Positions 62,701 through 64,000 of a stretch of DNA of 64,000 nt are shown one piece after another. Source of the stretch: Halocafeteria seosinensis (lineage: Eukaryota > Sar > Bigyra > Bicosoecida). The stretch spans positions 1 to 64,000 of the forward strand of contig LVLI01000110.1 of the NCBI GenBank assembly GCA_001687465.1, read 5' to 3'. Position 1 is the stretch's first letter, and the number at the start of each line of letters is the position of its first letter. A program made the translations under genes and the position numbers. The notes below the pieces were generated by a model. That model did no database searches, was not told the origin of the DNA, and worked only from the letters and a program-made list of their open reading frames with translations.

Positions 62701-64000
62701 TCGTCCACAGCAAATCTTCTCTTCCCACCACCTATCTTTGCATACACACGATTTTCCCTTGAAAATCGACGCAAAGGGTTCATTGGCTTTCTTCCTTTCG
62801 GTAGCAGATGCTTGGGGCGCAGTGCGGGGCTGTCGTAATGATACCGACGATCGTCCATACTGCGTCGTAATGGATTTCCTTCTTTCTCCCTGTACTCATC
62901 GAGTACTACCTGAGCAGGTGATTCATTTTTCCACATTGCTGTTTTCTTCAGCGAGCCACTCAGCGAAGCGGCAGGACCGTACTTCTTTAGCGCTCCCATA
63001 GAAATCCGACAGGCCGCTGCGCTGGCGGCTTCTGCTCGCTCCACAGTGCCCCTCAAGTTGCGAGACTGAGCGATGTTTTTGTTGCTAGTTGTCAGTTCGT
63101 CTTGCCGTTGCTTTTCTGTAGTATCGAATTCCCTCTCGTTGGTTTCAGGAGGATGGGCCTCCTCTTTTCCCTCAAAATGACCTGCACTATCTGAGCGAGC
63201 AGGGGAATATTCCAATTGAGGAAACACAGATTCTTCTACAGAATCTTTGGTACTAACACGGGCTTCTCTATGAGCATGATCAACGGCTTGATGGCATAGT
63301 GAATCGTTTAGAACAAGATATTGATCCGTATCCAATAAGGATTGAGGAAGTTCGCCAAAACCTACCAGGCTATACTCTGAGTCTAACACCACTGAGAAGT
63401 ACGCCCCTGCGCCAATCTGAGAACCTATGACAAACGAGGTGTTCAGTTCTGTTGTTTCCTCCCCGTTCTTAATTTCGTTCCTCCTTAGGAGAGTGGGCTG
63501 TTGTATACAAGTGACTGTCCCCGTTACCCCCAATTGGCCCTTATGATTCAGCCCCCAACCGTACACGCTCCCTGTTTCCGAGAGTGCTAGAGTATGCGCC
63601 TCTCCACAGGCGATGTCTATGACCGGGGGTGTATCGGTTGATGGCCCAGCCACCGGCATCGGATGAGACATGAATGAAGCGATACCTATTCCTACTTGTC
63701 CACTGGTAGACTCCCCCCAACAATAAACGTCCCCTTCAGATGTGAGTGCGACAGTGTGACGACCTCCGCAACACACTTTTCTCACTTGTATATCTCTCAA
63801 TCCTTGAACAAACTGAGGACCGATCCGACAACCAAACAATGAGTCCTTCTCTGTCTGCTGAGCATCTTTACCCGGATGTGATAAACCAAGCTCCCCGCTA
63901 TAGTTCCGACCCCATGTATAAACTCCTCCGGTATCTGTTAGAGCGACGCTATGATGATTTCCTGCTGCTATCTGTACTACAACGAGCTCCTGTAGCTTTT
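59769..64000 (-). CDS. RCC1-repeat / IPT-domain protein, 5' end beyond the window
   Basis: One continuous frame of 1409 codons reaches the right edge, so the N-terminus is missing. The visible start carries RCC1 (beta-propeller) repeats: HHSVALTDTGGVYTWGRNYS, then GGRHTVALTSEGDVYCWGES, then GEAHTLALSETGSVYGWGLN, then a degenerate one. A polar region follows. Two or three immunoglobulin-like IPT/TIG units then come: around ELTHITPRTSSIDGGTVAVL, IDRIEPHIVESNAATSVYI (with a Pro-rich and Lys/Ser linker before it), and a closing ITVTGVGPKKLALGGEISI. RCC1 blades often act as guanine-exchange or scaffold modules, and IPT domains as structural units. The family is not recognised. No intron is visible in 4.2 kb, in contrast to its neighbours. 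Confidence 0.8.
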   Translation of the reverse strand, partial: KLQELVVVQIAAGNHHSVALTDTGGVYTWGRNYSGELGLSHPGKDAQQTEKDSLFGCRIGPQFVQGLRDIQVRKVCCGGRHTVALTSEGDVYCWGESTSGQVGIGIASFMSHPMPVAGPSTDTPPVIDIACGEAHTLALSETGSVYGWGLNHKGQLGVTGTVTCIQQPTLLRRNEIKNGEETTELNTSFVIGSQIGAGAYFSVVLDSEYSLVGFGELPQSLLDTDQYLVLNDSLCHQAVDHAHREARVSTKDSVEESVFPQLEYSPARSDSAGHFEGKEEAHPPETNEREFDTTEKQRQDELTTSNKNIAQSRNLRGTVERAEAASAAACRISMGALKKYGPAASLSGSLKKTAMWKNESPAQVVLDEYREKEGNPLRRSMDDRRYHYDSPALRPKHLLPKGRKPMNPLRRFSRENRVYAKIGGGKRRFAVDDDYTNYARPTPTPDAVFHTPHRFSFASYSFRKTSALHAGKHTIAVTSGAELTHITPRTSSIDGGTVAVLSGPGLRTISRVLLRRNVDSFSGQIPSLLRVSKKELLTSDKLGTVAANFRIDEPECSMVRIPDTFVRFSYLHSLELDDSEQGDSLTDGVEDQYAAAYTLSTELNSDIDLECQDQTVVCFIPPGSRASEMGVQLYVRRISAENEVAIDQEASMKETKFAELDINRCVLSSDAVRAEELDAVEGIVHHSYFVTPQFNSIEPSRCTLPPKNICCRISGESTFAVMLSDPHARPFAVALIEYVENQREERENHEADTIENGITQPPERLCVTSEDPSVKANVEVEASETHLVGVRFRLLKGDTEISVTDILPAKFIAHYDEIDEEHDTNEEKLDSSQDMEQNFSEGKFTAVVEVSLPSLTLDRAYLLEPPPARPIPVPVPPNEPSPPSEPRPEETDESQDKDKGGSNKSSRKSSSRSKPGSKTSKRASISEGNDDVKEKWHIYDQCCGYFEHMRSKQSSHENMCAEVDELEEVADRPSGFSLEALVSPCGPQLFPCTQRIEAQPAVIDRIEPHIVESNAATSVYIRGVGFSENPIVKLECDSFIEGYKQVDVSAQTVNAHSICVSIPDCSSFLKRPAKVTSSADDGENADVHNDEEGAVPDDERDAQEEQHQDEEDTDEIDGKALSPSCVAANLKLSLDGGVTFVEQFTQSSSSTFYLYSGVFECSSQCFVDPKEGGKVVLKACPATDWFGEHINPENIRVRLRSIDGSLSVNNWDQVAMDTTNQTLSVFLPSLHVLNWLAQTNLEASTPSILCMDVSLNGFGYVTVSESVKTPLALLWDPNKHITVTGVGPKKLALGGEISIETKGWGTLPQDDNLSIPQSALIERFQFVTLLTGAEDVPSFTVQLTLGEDSHNALMESGETTGQLTFTGNLPESAQECPTGNVEVYFSIDNGATWLDTTTQIKIPAPGKKK

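Overview
The window is nuclear DNA of a eukaryote. It carries about two dozen protein genes, at least 16 of them split by short GT-AG introns (roughly 46-105 nt, about 77 introns as I model them). It also has two intronless tRNA genes followed by T-runs, and eukaryote-only families: TRAPP subunits, Tat-SF1, ataxin-2, NEK kinase, MRG15, Mpv17 and a neurochondrin-like protein. Gene density is high, genes alternate strand freely, and there are no operons. Base composition looks balanced, slightly AT-rich. I cannot fix the lineage; a compact-genome protist or unicellular alga fits best. I see no rRNA, transposon or CRISPR array.

Layout, left half. Position 1 cuts into a possible minus-strand gene. 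A plus-strand EF-hand/ARM/PB1/RG protein (1165-5189) and a small KEN-box coiled-coil protein (5733-6418) follow. Next come minus-strand TRAPPC8 (6660-11353) and a PDZ protein (12260-13984), then tRNA-Ala (14172). A Tat-SF1 homologue with two GYF domains (14522-16217) diverges from ataxin-2 (17605-19573). A peroxisomal multifunctional enzyme (19674-21980) diverges from an ACC-synthase-like aminotransferase (22423-24030). A NEK kinase (24061-27347), tRNA-Glu (27833), TRAPPC6 (28363-29328) and a second, insertion-rich kinase (29483-32733) complete this half.

Layout, right half. After a gene-poor 1.9 kb come a large plus-strand coiled-coil/disordered protein (34632-38624) and, tail to tail with it, a 13-exon protein built like the meiotic axis protein SYCP2 (38650-42173). 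Two adjacent minus-strand single-pass membrane proteins (42523-45807) look like diverged tandem paralogues with an ectodomain I cannot name. A disordered protein (46258-48542), a neurochondrin-like helical-repeat protein (48968-52062), Mpv17-like (53292-54127), MRG15-like (54404-55730), a small coiled-coil protein (56035-57007), glucose-6-phosphate isomerase (57356-59754) and an RCC1/IPT-repeat protein cut by the right edge (59769-64000) complete it.

Functional themes are housekeeping ones: vesicle tethering (TRAPPC8 and TRAPPC6 in one window), RNA biology (Tat-SF1, ataxin-2), chromatin and meiosis (MRG15, SYCP2-like), peroxisomal beta-oxidation, glycolysis and signalling. The likeliest undescribed items are the tandem membrane-protein pair, the EF-hand/ARM/PB1 architecture and the insertion-rich kinase. 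Exon models were read by eye from splice signals and frame continuity and have no transcript support.
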